A DNA stretch of 64,000 nucleotides from Limnohabitans sp. 63ED37-2. Its GTDB lineage: Bacteria > Pseudomonadota > Gammaproteobacteria > Burkholderiales > Burkholderiaceae_C. Under the pieces are notes generated by a model, which did no database searches, was not told the DNA's origin, and saw only the letters and a list, made by a program, of their open reading frames with translations. Below, piece after piece: positions 16,593 to 26,178 of the stretch (position 1 is the stretch's first letter; each line of letters begins with the position of its first letter). A program made the translations under genes and the position numbers. The stretch is taken from the NCBI RefSeq assembly GCF_001412535.1, contig NZ_CP011774.1:1049501-1113500 (forward strand). The letters are read 5' to 3'.

Positions 16593-19500
16593 ATGAGCAG
16601 TACAGACAACACCCGATTCAACCTCTCGCGCTGGGCGCTGGAGCACCCGGCCTTGACCCGCTACCTGATGGTGGTGCTGATGGTGCTGGGCATGGCGTCT
16701 TACTTTCAGCTGGGGCAAGACGAAGACCCGCCCTTCACCTTCCGAGCCATGGTGGTGCGGGCTTATTGGCCGGGCGCCACGGCCGAACAAGTGGCCGAGC
16801 AGGTGACCGACAAGATCGAGCGCACCCTGCAAGAGGTGCCTTTTGCCGACAAGATCCGCAGCTATTCCAAGCCGGGTGAGGCGCAGATCATTTTCCAGAT
16901 CAAGGACAACTCCAAGCCCGGCGATGTGCCGCAAATTTGGTACACCGTGCGCAAAAAGATTGGCGACATGCGTGGCAATTTGCCGCCAGGCGTGATCGGA
17001 CCGTTTTTCAACGACGATTTTGGCGATGTTTATGGCGTGATTTATGCGCTGGGCGGCGAGGGCTTCACTCCGGCCGAGGTCAAAGCCCAGGCCGACAGCT
17101 TGCGTCAGCAACTGCTGCGTGTGCCCGATGTGGCCAAGGTCGAGTTGTTTGGCGTGCAAGACGAGAAGGTGTTTGTCGAAGTCTCGCAAAAGCGGCTCTC
17201 TCAAATGGGCCTGGACATGGCCACCGTTTTGGCCCATTTGAACCAGCAAAACGCGGTGGAGTCGGCCGGCAGTATCCAGTCACCCGCCGATGTGGTGCAG
17301 GTGCGTGTGGGCGGCCAGTTCCAGAGCCTGGAAGATTTGAAGGCCCTGCCCATTCGCGGGGCATCGGGCGCGCAGATTCGCCTGTCCGACATCGCCACGG
17401 TGACCCGGGGTTATGCGGACCCGGCCAGTGTCAAGGTGCGCCATGAGGGCCACGAGGTGATCGCGCTGGGCGTGTCCATGGCCAAGGGCGGTGACATCAT
17501 TGCGCTAGGCAAGTCTTTGCGCGTGGCGATTGCGGCCACGCAGGCCAGCTTGCCTGCGGGCATGAGTCTGACCCAAGTGCAGGACCAGCCCAGTGCGGTG
17601 TCGAGCTCGGTCAATGAGTTCATCAAGGTGCTGATCGAGGCGGTGGTGATTGTGTTGGCGGTGAGCTTCTTGGCGCTGGGCCTGCACAAGCGGCCGGGCC
17701 AGCACCCCCTGTGGCGGCGCTGGACGCTGGACATCCGCCCCGGTCTGGTGGTGGGCATCACCATCCCGCTGGTGCTGGCCGTGACCTTTTTGGCCATGTA
17801 TTACTTTGGCATCGGCCTGCACAAAATTTCATTGGGCTCGCTCATCATCGCCTTGGGCTTGCTGGTGGATGACGCCATCATTGCGGTGGAGATGATGGTG
17901 CGCAAGATGGAGGAGGGTTACGACAAGGTGCGCTCGGCGACCTTTGCTTACGAACTCACCGCCATGCCCATGCTGACGGGCACCTTGATCACCGCCGCCG
18001 GGTTCTTGCCGATTGGCATGGCCAAGTCTATGACAGGCGAGTACACCTTCGCGATTTTTGCGGTCACCGTGGTGGCGCTCTTGGTCAGTTGGGTGGCCTC
18101 GGTTTACTTTGTGCCCTATCTGGGGGCCTGGCTGCTCAAGCCGCCCGCACACGCCGTGTCGGCTGAACACCTCGATTCGGCCGAGATGTATGACACACCG
18201 TTTTACCGGCACTTTCGCGCCTGGGTGACCTGGTGCGTGACCCACCGCTGGAAGACGATTGGCATTACCATCGCTTTGTTTGCGCTGGGCATGGTGGGCA
18301 TGGGCAAGGTGCAGCAGCAGTTCTTCCCGGACTCCAGCCGTCCCGAAATCATGGTGGACCTCTGGCTGCCCGAGGGCTCGCCCGTGCAGGCCAGCGAGGA
18401 CATCACTCGGCGTGTGGAGCAACGACTGGCGCAAGAAGCGGGCGTGAAGTCGGTGACGTCCTGGGTTGGCTCGGGCGTGCCGCGTTTTTACCTGCCCTTG
18501 GATCAAGTCTTTCCGCAGACCAACGTGTCGCAACTGATCGTGCAACCGAGTGACTTGAAAACCCGCGAAGTGTTGCGTGCCAAGCTGCCCGCTTTGCTGG
18601 CCCAGGAGTTCCCCGAAGTGCGCGGGCGAGTGAAATTGCTGCCCAACGGCCCGCCTGTGCCTTACCCGGTGCAGTTCCGGGTGGTGGGTCCTGACCCCAA
18701 GGTTTTGCGCCTGAAGGCCGACGAGATCAAAGCGCAAATGCGCCTGAACCCCAACACGCGCGGCGTGAACGACAACTGGAACGAGTCGGTCAAGTCGGTG
18801 CGCCTCGAGGTGGATCAGGCCAAAGCACGCGCTTTGGGCGTGAGCAGCCAGTCCATCGCGCAAGCTTCGCGCACCTTGTTGACGGGCAGCGCGGTGGGTC
18901 AGTTCCGTGAAGGCGACAAGCTCATCGAGATCGTGCTGCGCCAGCCTTTGGCCGAGCGCGATGCTTTGTCGGACCTGGGTCAGGCTTATGTGCCCACGGC
19001 CTCTGGGCGGTTCATTCCCCTGCTGCAAATTGCCACGCCCGTCTTGGCCTGGGAGCCGGGTGTGATGTGGCGCGAGGGGCGGCAGTTTGCCGTCACCGTG
19101 CAGGCCGACATCGCCGAGGGCCTGCAAGGGGCCACGGTCACCACGCAGCTTCTGCCGGAGCTCAAAAAGACCGAGGCCACTTGGCAAGGACAGGGTTTGA
19201 TCGGCTACCGCATTGAGGTGGCGGGCGCGGTGGAAGAAAGCGCCAAGGGTTCGGCGTCTATCGCAGCGGGCGTACCCGTCATGCTGTTCATCACCTTCAC
19301 GCTGCTCATGCTGCAGCTGCAAAGCTTCAGCCGCGCGATGCTGGTGTTTTTGACCGGGCCTCTGGGCATGGCGGGTGTGGCGGGGGCATTGCTCGTGCTG
19401 GACCGGCCGTTTGGCTTTGTGGCCCTGCTGGGCGTGATTGCGCTCATGGGCATGATCCAGCGCAACTCGGTCATCTTGATCGACCAGATTGAGCAAGACC

Positions 19501-19748
19501 GGGCCGCAGGCATGGCCCCGTGGCAGGCGATTGTGGAGTCGGCGGTGCGGCGTTTGCGCCCCATCGTGCTCACGGCTGCAGCGGCGGTGCTGGCCATGAT
19601 CCCGCTGTCACGCAGCATTTTCTGGGGGCCGATGGCGGTGGCCATCATGGGCGGCCTGATTGTGGCCACGGCCTTGACGCTGCTGGCGCTGCCGGCCATG
19701 TACGCGGCCTGGTTCAGAATTGAGCGCCCAAATCAAGCCCGTGCCTGA
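16593..19748 (+). CDS. RND efflux permease
   Basis: The 1051-residue length fits an AcrB-type proton-driven pump with 12 transmembrane helices and two large periplasmic loops. The first helix lies at about residues 22-42 and the central block at about 345-545. The Asp pair needed for proton transfer is visible in LGLLVDDAIIAVEMM, with DAIIAVE next to it. The sequence fits the less studied adaptor-permease pairs for multidrug export rather than metal-specific CusA. Start at 16593 is set by the preceding stop and a clear N-terminus. No outer-membrane TolC-like gene follows, so that partner must be elsewhere. Confidence 0.93.
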   Translation: MSSTDNTRFNLSRWALEHPALTRYLMVVLMVLGMASYFQLGQDEDPPFTFRAMVVRAYWPGATAEQVAEQVTDKIERTLQEVPFADKIRSYSKPGEAQIIFQIKDNSKPGDVPQIWYTVRKKIGDMRGNLPPGVIGPFFNDDFGDVYGVIYALGGEGFTPAEVKAQADSLRQQLLRVPDVAKVELFGVQDEKVFVEVSQKRLSQMGLDMATVLAHLNQQNAVESAGSIQSPADVVQVRVGGQFQSLEDLKALPIRGASGAQIRLSDIATVTRGYADPASVKVRHEGHEVIALGVSMAKGGDIIALGKSLRVAIAATQASLPAGMSLTQVQDQPSAVSSSVNEFIKVLIEAVVIVLAVSFLALGLHKRPGQHPLWRRWTLDIRPGLVVGITIPLVLAVTFLAMYYFGIGLHKISLGSLIIALGLLVDDAIIAVEMMVRKMEEGYDKVRSATFAYELTAMPMLTGTLITAAGFLPIGMAKSMTGEYTFAIFAVTVVALLVSWVASVYFVPYLGAWLLKPPAHAVSAEHLDSAEMYDTPFYRHFRAWVTWCVTHRWKTIGITIALFALGMVGMGKVQQQFFPDSSRPEIMVDLWLPEGSPVQASEDITRRVEQRLAQEAGVKSVTSWVGSGVPRFYLPLDQVFPQTNVSQLIVQPSDLKTREVLRAKLPALLAQEFPEVRGRVKLLPNGPPVPYPVQFRVVGPDPKVLRLKADEIKAQMRLNPNTRGVNDNWNESVKSVRLEVDQAKARALGVSSQSIAQASRTLLTGSAVGQFREGDKLIEIVLRQPLAERDALSDLGQAYVPTASGRFIPLLQIATPVLAWEPGVMWREGRQFAVTVQADIAEGLQGATVTTQLLPELKKTEATWQGQGLIGYRIEVAGAVEESAKGSASIAAGVPVMLFITFTLLMLQLQSFSRAMLVFLTGPLGMAGVAGALLVLDRPFGFVALLGVIALMGMIQRNSVILIDQIEQDRAAGMAPWQAIVESAVRRLRPIVLTAAAAVLAMIPLSRSIFWGPMAVAIMGGLIVATALTLLALPAMYAAWFRIERPNQARA

Positions 19749-19864
19749 AATTGCCCAATTGAACCGGCTAAAATAGAAAGTTGACCGATTTCAACCGGGC
19801 GGTCAGGTGCGTCAGGGGGCTTTCGGGCCGTTTGGCGGGCCTGTCGCCCTTTTTGTTTGGACCT

Positions 19865-19951
19865 GCGCGGGTGGCGAAATTGGTAGACGCACCAGGTTTA
19901 GGTCCTGACGGTGGCAACACTGTGCGGGTTCGAGTCCCGCCCCGCGCACCA
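19865..19951 (+). tRNA. tRNA-Leu (TAG anticodon)
   Basis: A class II tRNA of 87 nt with encoded CCA (19949-19951) and the long variable arm expected of Leu. The acceptor stem GCGCGGG pairs with CCCGCGC. The anticodon loop TTTAGGT gives TAG; the outermost anticodon-stem pair is mismatched. It lies 64 bp upstream of tig. Confidence 0.96.
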
Positions 19952-20015
19952 ACCGACTTGTGGCCAAGGGGGCAACCCGGCGGCCTGAGAGACATTCAAT
20001 TAACCGAGAACGACG

Positions 20016-21329
20016 ATGACTGTGACTGTTGAAACCCTTGAAAAGCTGGAACGCAAGATCACTCTGACTGTGCCCGTGACGGCCATTCAGACCGAAGTGG
20101 ATGCACGCCTGAAGAAAATGGCCCGCACGGTCAAGATGGACGGTTTCCGTCCTGGCAAAGTGCCCATGAATGTGGTCGCTCAGCGTTATGGTTATTCGGT
20201 GCAGTACGAAGTTCTGAACGACAAAGTGGGTGAGGCTTTTGCTGTGGCCGCCAACGAAGCCCAAGTGCGTGTGGCCGGTCAGCCCCGTATTTCCGAAAAA
20301 GAAGGCGCGCCTGAGGGCGAGCTGAATTTCGAAGCCATCTTTGAGGTCTACCCCGAAGTCAAGCTGGGCAACCTGGCCGACACCGAAGTCGAAAAATTGA
20401 CCGCCGAAGTCTCTGACGCGGCCATCGACAAAACCGTCGACATCCTGCGCAAGCAGCGCCGCACCTTTGCCCAGCGTGCCCAAGACGCCGCTGCGCAAGA
20501 CGGCGACCGCGCCACCATCGACTTCGAAGGCAAGATCGATGGTGAAGTGTTCTCTGGCGGCAAGGCCGAAGATTTCCAGTTCATCCTGGGCGACGGCCAG
20601 ATGCTCAAGGAATTTGAAGACGCTGTGCGCGGCATGAAGTCCGGCGAAAGCAAGACTTTCCCATTGGCCTTCCCAGCCGATTACCACGGTCAAGACGTGG
20701 CTGGCAAAACTGCCGACTTCTTGGTCACCGTCAAGAAAATCGAAGCAGCTCACCTGCCTGAAGTCAACGAAGCCCTGGCCAAGTCCTTGGGCATCGCCGA
20801 CGCCACGGTGGAAGGCCTGCGCGCTGACATCCGTAAAAACCTTGAGCGCGAAGTCAAATTCCGCTTGCTGGCCCGCAACAAGCAAGCCGCCATGGACGCA
20901 TTGGTCGCCAAGGCCGAGTTGGACCTGCCCCAGTCGATCGTGCAAAACGAAATCGAGCGCCTGAAAGAAGGTGCCCGTGCTGATCTGAAGCAGCGCGGGA
21001 TCAAAGACGCCGACAAGGCCCCGATCCCTGATGACATCTTCCGCCCCCAAGCCGAGCAGCGTGTGCGCTTGGGTCTGGTGGTGGCCGAAGTCGTGCGTGG
21101 CAACACCCTGCACGCCAAGGCAGAGCAGATCCAGGCCCACATCCAAGAGTTGGCCGCCAGCTACGAGCGTCCTGATGACGTCGTGCGTTGGTACAACAGC
21201 GACAACCAGCGCATGGCCGAGGTCGAGGCGGTGGTGATCGAGAGCAATGTTTCCGAGTTCGTTTTGGCCCAGGCCAAAGTGGTCGAGAAAGCCATCTCGT
21301 TTGAAGAGTTGATGGGTCAACAGGCCTGA
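20016..21329 (+). CDS. tig: Trigger factor (ribosome-associated chaperone)
   Basis: Trigger factor binds nascent chains at the ribosomal exit tunnel. The 437-residue product has the N-terminal ribosome-binding domain with the GFRPGKVPMNVVAQRYG signature (about 44-60), the FKBP-type isomerase domain (DRATIDFEGKIDGEVFSGG, starting near 165) and the helical C-terminal domain. It heads the conserved order tig-clpP-clpX-lon. Confidence 0.97.
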   Translation: MTVTVETLEKLERKITLTVPVTAIQTEVDARLKKMARTVKMDGFRPGKVPMNVVAQRYGYSVQYEVLNDKVGEAFAVAANEAQVRVAGQPRISEKEGAPEGELNFEAIFEVYPEVKLGNLADTEVEKLTAEVSDAAIDKTVDILRKQRRTFAQRAQDAAAQDGDRATIDFEGKIDGEVFSGGKAEDFQFILGDGQMLKEFEDAVRGMKSGESKTFPLAFPADYHGQDVAGKTADFLVTVKKIEAAHLPEVNEALAKSLGIADATVEGLRADIRKNLEREVKFRLLARNKQAAMDALVAKAELDLPQSIVQNEIERLKEGARADLKQRGIKDADKAPIPDDIFRPQAEQRVRLGLVVAEVVRGNTLHAKAEQIQAHIQELAASYERPDDVVRWYNSDNQRMAEVEAVVIESNVSEFVLAQAKVVEKAISFEELMGQQA

Positions 21330-21352
21330 TTGGTTCTTTGAATCCTTGATGA

Positions 21353-21395
21353 ATGGGGCTTGTGCCGGGCTTGCAGTCTGGCTCACAAGCCCCAT
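21353..21395 (+). other. Long hairpin between tig and clpP
   Basis: ATGGGGCTTGTG (21353-21364) and CACAAGCCCCAT (21384-21395) form a perfect 12-bp stem with a 19-base loop. It starts 24 bp after the tig stop and ends 57 bp before clpP. Only CTCTTT follows, so it is a poor intrinsic terminator; it could be an attenuator, an mRNA stabiliser or a processing site. Confidence 0.5.
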
Positions 21396-21452
21396 CTCTT
21401 TGGTGGGCTTGAAAACCCGGTTAAAGTTATCCATGAAATTTCTGGAGAAAAG

Positions 21453-22061
21453 ATGAGCGCACTGGACATCACAAATTTGGGCATGGTCCCCATGGTCATC
21501 GAGCAGTCGGGTCGTGGCGAACGCGCTTATGACATCTACTCGCGTCTGCTCAAAGAGCGCGTGATCTTTTTGGTGGGCGAGGTCAATGACCACATGGCCA
21601 ACCTGATCGTGGCTCAGTTGCTGTTTCTGGAGAGTGAAAACCCAGAAAAAGACATCTCGCTGTACATCAACTCGCCCGGCGGCTCGGTGAGCGCTGGCAT
21701 GGCGATTTACGACACCATGAACTTCATCAAACCCGATGTGTCCACGCTGTGCAACGGCATGGCCGCCAGCATGGGTGCTTTCTTGTTGTCTTCGGGTGCC
21801 AAGGGCAAGCGTTTCTCGCTGCCCAACTCCAAGGTCATGATCCACCAGCCTTTGGGCGGTGCCCGTGGTCAGGCCACTGAGATTGAAATTGCCGCCCGCG
21901 AGATCGTGAAGACCCGTGCGCAGTTGAACCGCATCCTGTCCGAGAACACCGGACAGCCGCTGGAGAAAATCGAATTCGATACCGAACGCGACTATTACCT
22001 GTCGGCCACCGAGTCCAAAGACTACGGTTTGATTGACGAAGTGATCTCCAAACGCGCTTGA
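21453..22061 (+). CDS. clpP: ATP-dependent Clp protease proteolytic subunit ClpP
   Basis: ClpP is the serine peptidase of the ClpXP/ClpAP proteases. The 202-residue product has the catalytic Ser106 in GMAASMGAF and His131 in MIHQPLGG, with the catalytic Asp supplied in the EFDTERDYYL region. I place the start at 21453 (MSALDITNLG), preceded by GGAGAAA; the open frame extends upstream to 21360 without a ribosome-binding site. A terminator lies between clpP and clpX, so clpX may also have its own promoter. Confidence 0.97.
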   Translation: MSALDITNLGMVPMVIEQSGRGERAYDIYSRLLKERVIFLVGEVNDHMANLIVAQLLFLESENPEKDISLYINSPGGSVSAGMAIYDTMNFIKPDVSTLCNGMAASMGAFLLSSGAKGKRFSLPNSKVMIHQPLGGARGQATEIEIAAREIVKTRAQLNRILSENTGQPLEKIEFDTERDYYLSATESKDYGLIDEVISKRA

Positions 22062-22091
22062 GGGTGGCCGGCTTTCCGGCACCCTGGCTGA

Positions 22092-22126
22092 CGGCGTTGA
22101 CCCCCAAAGGGTGAACGCCGTTTTTC
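22092..22126 (+). terminator. Rho-independent terminator after clpP
   Basis: CGGCGTT-GACCC pairs with GGGT-G-AACGCCG around CCAAA, followed by TTTTTCTTTC. It begins 30 bp after the clpP stop and ends about 40 bp before clpX. Read-through must be partial or clpX must have a separate promoter. Confidence 0.78.
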
Positions 22127-22168
22127 TTTCGTTATCATTGACGAATCACGGATACCAAGGCGACATTT

Positions 22169-23437
22169 ATGGCCGATAAAAAAGGCTCAAGCACTGAGAA
22201 AAACCTGTTCTGCTCCTTTTGCGGCAAAAGCCAGCATGAGGTCAAAAAGCTGATTGCAGGCCCGTCGGTGTTCATTTGTGACGAATGCATCGATTTGTGC
22301 AACGACATCGTGCGCGATGAGCTGGCCTCCACCACCACCGTGGGAGAGGGCGCCAAAGCAGGCTTGCCCACACCCCTGGACATCAAGACCAACCTCGACA
22401 ACTATGTGATTGGCCAGGAAAAAGCCAAGCGCAGCTTGGCCGTGGCGGTTTACAACCACTACAAACGCCTCAAGCACAAAGAGACATCCAAAAAAGACGA
22501 GGTCGAACTGGCCAAAAGCAACATCTTGCTGATTGGCCCCACGGGTTCGGGCAAAACCTTGCTGGCCCAGACCATGGCCCGCATGCTGGACGTGCCTTTT
22601 GTCATGGCCGACGCCACCACTCTGACCGAAGCCGGTTATGTGGGCGAGGACGTTGAAAACATCGTGGCCAAGCTGCTGCAGACCTGCAATTACGACGTCG
22701 AACGTGCCCAGCGCGGCATTGTCTACATCGACGAGATCGACAAGATCACCCGCAAGTCGGACAACCCGTCCATCACCCGCGACGTGTCTGGCGAGGGCGT
22801 GCAGCAGGCCTTGCTCAAGCTCGTGGAAGGCACCATGGCCAGCGTGCCTCCGCAAGGCGGCCGCAAGCACCCCAACCAAGACTTTTTGCAGATCGACACG
22901 ACCAACATCCTGTTCATTTGTGGTGGTGCGTTCGCAGGCCTGGAAAAAGTCATCGAGAACCGCACCGAATCGGGTGGCATCGGCTTTGCCGCCACGGTCA
23001 AGAGCAAAAAGCAACGCTCGCTCACCGACGTGTTCAATGAAGTCGAGCCCGAAGACCTGATCAAGTTCGGCCTGATCCCTGAGCTGGTGGGGCGTTTGCC
23101 TGTGGTCGCCACCCTGGCCGAGTTGAGCGAAGAAGCGCTGGTGCAAATTCTGACCGAGCCGAAAAACGCGGTCGTCAAACAGTTCACCAAACTCTTGGCC
23201 ATGGAAGGCGTCGAGCTGGAAGTGCGTCCCAATGCCCTCACGGCCATGGCCCGCAAGGCGCTGGCCCGCAAAACTGGTGCCCGGGGTCTGCGCTCCATCA
23301 TGGAGCAGGCCCTCATTGACACCATGTTTGAGTTGCCCAACCAGGCAAACGTTGAAAAAGTGGTGGTGGACGAGTCCGTCATCGACGACAACAAACCGCC
23401 ACTGCTGGTTTACCGCGAGTCGGCCAAGCAGGCCTGA
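22169..23437 (+). CDS. clpX: ATP-dependent Clp protease ATP-binding subunit ClpX
   Basis: ClpX is the AAA+ unfoldase that feeds ClpP. The 422-residue product has the N-terminal zinc-binding domain (Cys15, Cys18, Cys37, Cys40), Walker A GPTGSGKT (about 123-130), Walker B VYIDEIDK and the C-terminal sensor region with GARGLRS. Length and position between clpP and lon are typical. Confidence 0.98.
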   Translation: MADKKGSSTEKNLFCSFCGKSQHEVKKLIAGPSVFICDECIDLCNDIVRDELASTTTVGEGAKAGLPTPLDIKTNLDNYVIGQEKAKRSLAVAVYNHYKRLKHKETSKKDEVELAKSNILLIGPTGSGKTLLAQTMARMLDVPFVMADATTLTEAGYVGEDVENIVAKLLQTCNYDVERAQRGIVYIDEIDKITRKSDNPSITRDVSGEGVQQALLKLVEGTMASVPPQGGRKHPNQDFLQIDTTNILFICGGAFAGLEKVIENRTESGGIGFAATVKSKKQRSLTDVFNEVEPEDLIKFGLIPELVGRLPVVATLAELSEEALVQILTEPKNAVVKQFTKLLAMEGVELEVRPNALTAMARKALARKTGARGLRSIMEQALIDTMFELPNQANVEKVVVDESVIDDNKPPLLVYRESAKQA

Positions 23438-23479
23438 ATCACATTGCCGCACCCCATGAATACCCCTAAGTGTCTGTGG

Positions 23480-23507
23480 GTTGAAATCGCAGGTGCAGCA
23501 TCCATGT
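23480..23507 (+). promoter_or_regulatory. Candidate heat-shock (sigma-32) promoter for lon
   Basis: GTTGAAA (23480-23486) and TCCATGT (23501-23507) are separated by 14 bp. The consensus is CTTGAAA-N11-16-CCCATNT, so most defined bases agree. It lies 28 bp upstream of the lon start. RpoH control of lon is established in proteobacteria; use of this site is inference. Confidence 0.5.
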
Positions 23508-23534
23508 GCTTTGAATTGACCTGAGGGACACACC

Positions 23535-25958
23535 ATGTCTGGACATACACCTTTGCCGCCCACCCTGATTGAACTGCCCATGTTGCCTTTGCGCGACGTG
23601 GTCGTGTTCCCTCACATGGTGATTCCGCTGTTTGTGGGCCGCCCCAAAAGCATCAAGGCGCTGGAGTCGGCGATGGCTGCCGAGCGCCGCATAATGCTGG
23701 TGGCCCAGAAGACGGCCGCCAAAGACGAACCCAGCGTGGAAGACATGTTCGACGTGGGTTGTGTGTCGACCATTTTGCAAATGCTGAAATTGCCCGATGG
23801 CACCGTGAAGGTCCTGGTGGAAGGCCAACAACGTGCCTTGGTCAAATCGATTGTGGATGGCGAAGCCCACTTTGTGGCCGCTGTGACCCCGGTGGACCCG
23901 GTTTCCGAGCAGTCCGATGACAGCAGCGAGATCGAGGCCCTGCGCCGCGCTGTGATGCAGCAGTTTGACCAGTACGTCAAACTCAACAAGAAAATTCCGC
24001 CGGAAATTTTGACTTCCATCTCCAGCATCGATGACCCCGGCCGCTTGGCCGACACGATTGCTGCCCACCTGCCACTCAAGCTTGAAAACAAGCAACAGGT
24101 GCTGGATTTGGCCAACATCAAGTCGCGTCTGGAAAACCTCTATGCCCAGTTGGAGCACGAGGTCGACATCCTGAATGTGGACAAGCGCATCCGTGGCCGC
24201 GTCAAGCGCCAGATGGAAAAGAACCAGCGTGACTTCTACCTGAACGAGCAGGTCAAAGCCATCCAGAAAGAACTGGGCGATGGCGAAGAGGGCGCTGACA
24301 TCGAGGAAATCGAAAAGAAGATCAAGGCCGCCAAAATGTCGGCCGAGGCCCGCAAAAAGGCCGAGGGCGAGCTCAAAAAGCTCAAGCTCATGTCGCCCAT
24401 GTCGGCCGAGGCCTCGGTGGTGCGCAACTACCTCGATGTTCTGATTGGTTTGCCCTGGGGCAAAAAGACCAAGCTCAAACACGACCTGGCCAACGCCGAA
24501 GACGTCTTGAACCAAGACCACTTTGGTCTGGACAAGGTCAAAGACCGCATCCTGGAATACCTCGCAGTGCAGCAGCGCGTGGATAAGGTCAAAGCGCCTA
24601 TCCTTTGCTTGGTGGGGCCACCTGGCGTGGGCAAGACCTCGCTGGGCCAATCCATTGCCAAGGCCACCGGGCGCAAATACGTGCGCATGGCCCTGGGCGG
24701 CATGCGCGACGAAGCCGAGATTCGTGGGCACCGTCGCACCTATATTGGCGCTTTGCCCGGTAAGGTGCTGCAAAACCTGAACAAGGTCGGCACCAAGAAC
24801 CCGTTGTTCCTCCTCGACGAGATCGACAAGCTGGGCACGGACTTCCGAGGCGACCCTTCCAGCGCTTTGCTGGAAGTGTTGGACCCCGAGCAAAACCACA
24901 CCTTTGGTGACCATTACGTCGAGGTCGACTTTGACCTGAGCGATGTGATGTTTGTGGCGACCTCCAACTCGATGAACATTCCCTCGGCTCTGTTGGACAG
25001 GATGGAAGTGATCCGTTTGTCGGGTTACACCGAAGACGAAAAAACCAGCATCGCCATGAAGTATTTGCTGCCCAAGCAAATGACCAACAACGGCGTGAAA
25101 GATGCTGAGCTGAGGGTGACCGAAGAGGCCGTACGCGATGTGGTGCGTTACTACACCCGCGAAGCCGGTGTGCGGTCGCTTGAGCGCGAACTGGGCAAGA
25201 TATGCCGCAAGGTGGTCAAGGCGCTCCTGCTCAAGCAAATGACGCCGCAGGTGGTGGTGAACGAGGACAACCTGAATGACTTTTTGGGCGTGCGCAAGTA
25301 CACCTACGGCCGCGCGGAACAAAAGAACCAAGTGGGCCAGGTCGTCGGATTGGCATGGACCGAAGTGGGGGGCGATTTGCTGACCATCGAAGCGGCCCTG
25401 ATGCCCGGCAAAGGGGTGATCACCCGCACCGGTTCCCTGGGCGATGTGATGAAAGAGTCGGTGGAAGCTGCGCGCACCGTGGTGCGCAGCCGCTCACGCT
25501 TCTTGGGCATCAAGGACGAGATTTTTGAGAAGAAAGATCTGCACATCCACGTGCCCGATGGCGCCACGCCCAAAGACGGCCCCAGCGCAGGTGCTGCCAT
25601 GACCACGGCCATGGTGTCGGCCATGACGGGTATCCCGGTTCGCGCCGATGTGGCCATGACCGGTGAGATCACGCTGCGCGGTGAAGTCACCGCTATCGGG
25701 GGTCTGAAGGAAAAGTTGCTGGCGGCTTTGCGCGGTGGCATCAAGACTGTTCTCATTCCCGAAGACAACGTCAAAGACCTGCAGGACATTCCAGGCAATG
25801 TCAAAAATGGTCTGGAGATCGTGCCCGTCAAGTGGATCGACCAGGTGCTGGAAGTGGCTTTGGAAGCCAAGCCAACGCCCTTGAGCGACGAAGAAGTGGC
25901 CGCCGCCGCCTTGACCGCTGTGCCTGCAACGGCCAAAGCCGAGGCGGTGAAACATTGA
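23535..25958 (+). CDS. lon: ATP-dependent protease Lon
   Basis: Lon degrades damaged and regulatory proteins. The 807 residues show the N-terminal substrate-binding domain (LPMLPLRDVVVFPHMVIPLF near residue 12), the AAA+ module with Walker A GPPGVGKTS (about 360-368) and Walker B FLLDEIDKLG. The peptidase domain has the catalytic Ser in DGPSAGAAM (about 683) and the catalytic Lys in the KEKLLAALRGG region (about 725). It closes the tig-clpP-clpX-lon cluster and is followed by a strong hairpin. Confidence 0.98.
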   Translation: MSGHTPLPPTLIELPMLPLRDVVVFPHMVIPLFVGRPKSIKALESAMAAERRIMLVAQKTAAKDEPSVEDMFDVGCVSTILQMLKLPDGTVKVLVEGQQRALVKSIVDGEAHFVAAVTPVDPVSEQSDDSSEIEALRRAVMQQFDQYVKLNKKIPPEILTSISSIDDPGRLADTIAAHLPLKLENKQQVLDLANIKSRLENLYAQLEHEVDILNVDKRIRGRVKRQMEKNQRDFYLNEQVKAIQKELGDGEEGADIEEIEKKIKAAKMSAEARKKAEGELKKLKLMSPMSAEASVVRNYLDVLIGLPWGKKTKLKHDLANAEDVLNQDHFGLDKVKDRILEYLAVQQRVDKVKAPILCLVGPPGVGKTSLGQSIAKATGRKYVRMALGGMRDEAEIRGHRRTYIGALPGKVLQNLNKVGTKNPLFLLDEIDKLGTDFRGDPSSALLEVLDPEQNHTFGDHYVEVDFDLSDVMFVATSNSMNIPSALLDRMEVIRLSGYTEDEKTSIAMKYLLPKQMTNNGVKDAELRVTEEAVRDVVRYYTREAGVRSLERELGKICRKVVKALLLKQMTPQVVVNEDNLNDFLGVRKYTYGRAEQKNQVGQVVGLAWTEVGGDLLTIEAALMPGKGVITRTGSLGDVMKESVEAARTVVRSRSRFLGIKDEIFEKKDLHIHVPDGATPKDGPSAGAAMTTAMVSAMTGIPVRADVAMTGEITLRGEVTAIGGLKEKLLAALRGGIKTVLIPEDNVKDLQDIPGNVKNGLEIVPVKWIDQVLEVALEAKPTPLSDEEVAAAALTAVPATAKAEAVKH

Positions 25959-25966
25959 TGCAAAAT

Positions 25967-25996
25967 TTTCAGGTCGACGCCAAAGTCGACCTGAAA
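25967..25996 (+). terminator. Hairpin terminator after lon
   Basis: TTTCAGGTCGAC (25967-25978) pairs perfectly with GTCGACCTGAAA (25985-25996) around a 6-base loop, 8 bp after the lon stop. The T tract after it is broken (TTGAATT), but stem length and position support termination. Confidence 0.65.
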
Positions 25997-26008
25997 TTGA
26001 ATTACAAT

Positions 26009-26038
26009 TTGACCATTCCAGAGGACAGGGCATACAAT
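26009..26038 (+). promoter_or_regulatory. Sigma-70 promoter for tRNA-Gly/tRNA-Cys cluster
   Basis: TTGACC (26009-26014) and TACAAT (26033-26038) are separated by 18 bp. The first tRNA-Gly begins 19 bp after the -10 element, a normal distance for a short 5' leader. Confidence 0.62.
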
Positions 26039-26057
26039 GCCCAGTTCGCTGAAATAC

Positions 26058-26133
26058 GCGGGAATAGCTCAGTTGGTAGAGCGCAACCTTGCCAAGGTTG
26101 AGGTCGCGAGTTCGAGCCTCGTTTCCCGCTCCA
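26058..26133 (+). tRNA. tRNA-Gly (GCC anticodon), copy 1
   Basis: A 76-nt tRNA with encoded CCA. The acceptor stem GCGGGAA pairs with TTCCCGC, the anticodon stem CAACC/GGTTG encloses a loop with anticodon GCC, and the T-loop TTCGAGC is canonical. Confidence 0.98.
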
Positions 26134-26178
26134 AATTTTCGAAAGAAGTGCCAACATCTTTCACTCGATTTTCATTTT

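Noticed and set aside
19812..22082. Very long open frame antisense to tig and clpP
   Set aside because: The sense strand encodes clear trigger factor and ClpP. The antisense frame is an effect of codon bias and has no ribosome-binding site or family match.
23466..25331. Long antisense frame across lon
   Set aside because: The sense product is full-length Lon; the His- and Leu-rich antisense translation is typical of a shadow frame.
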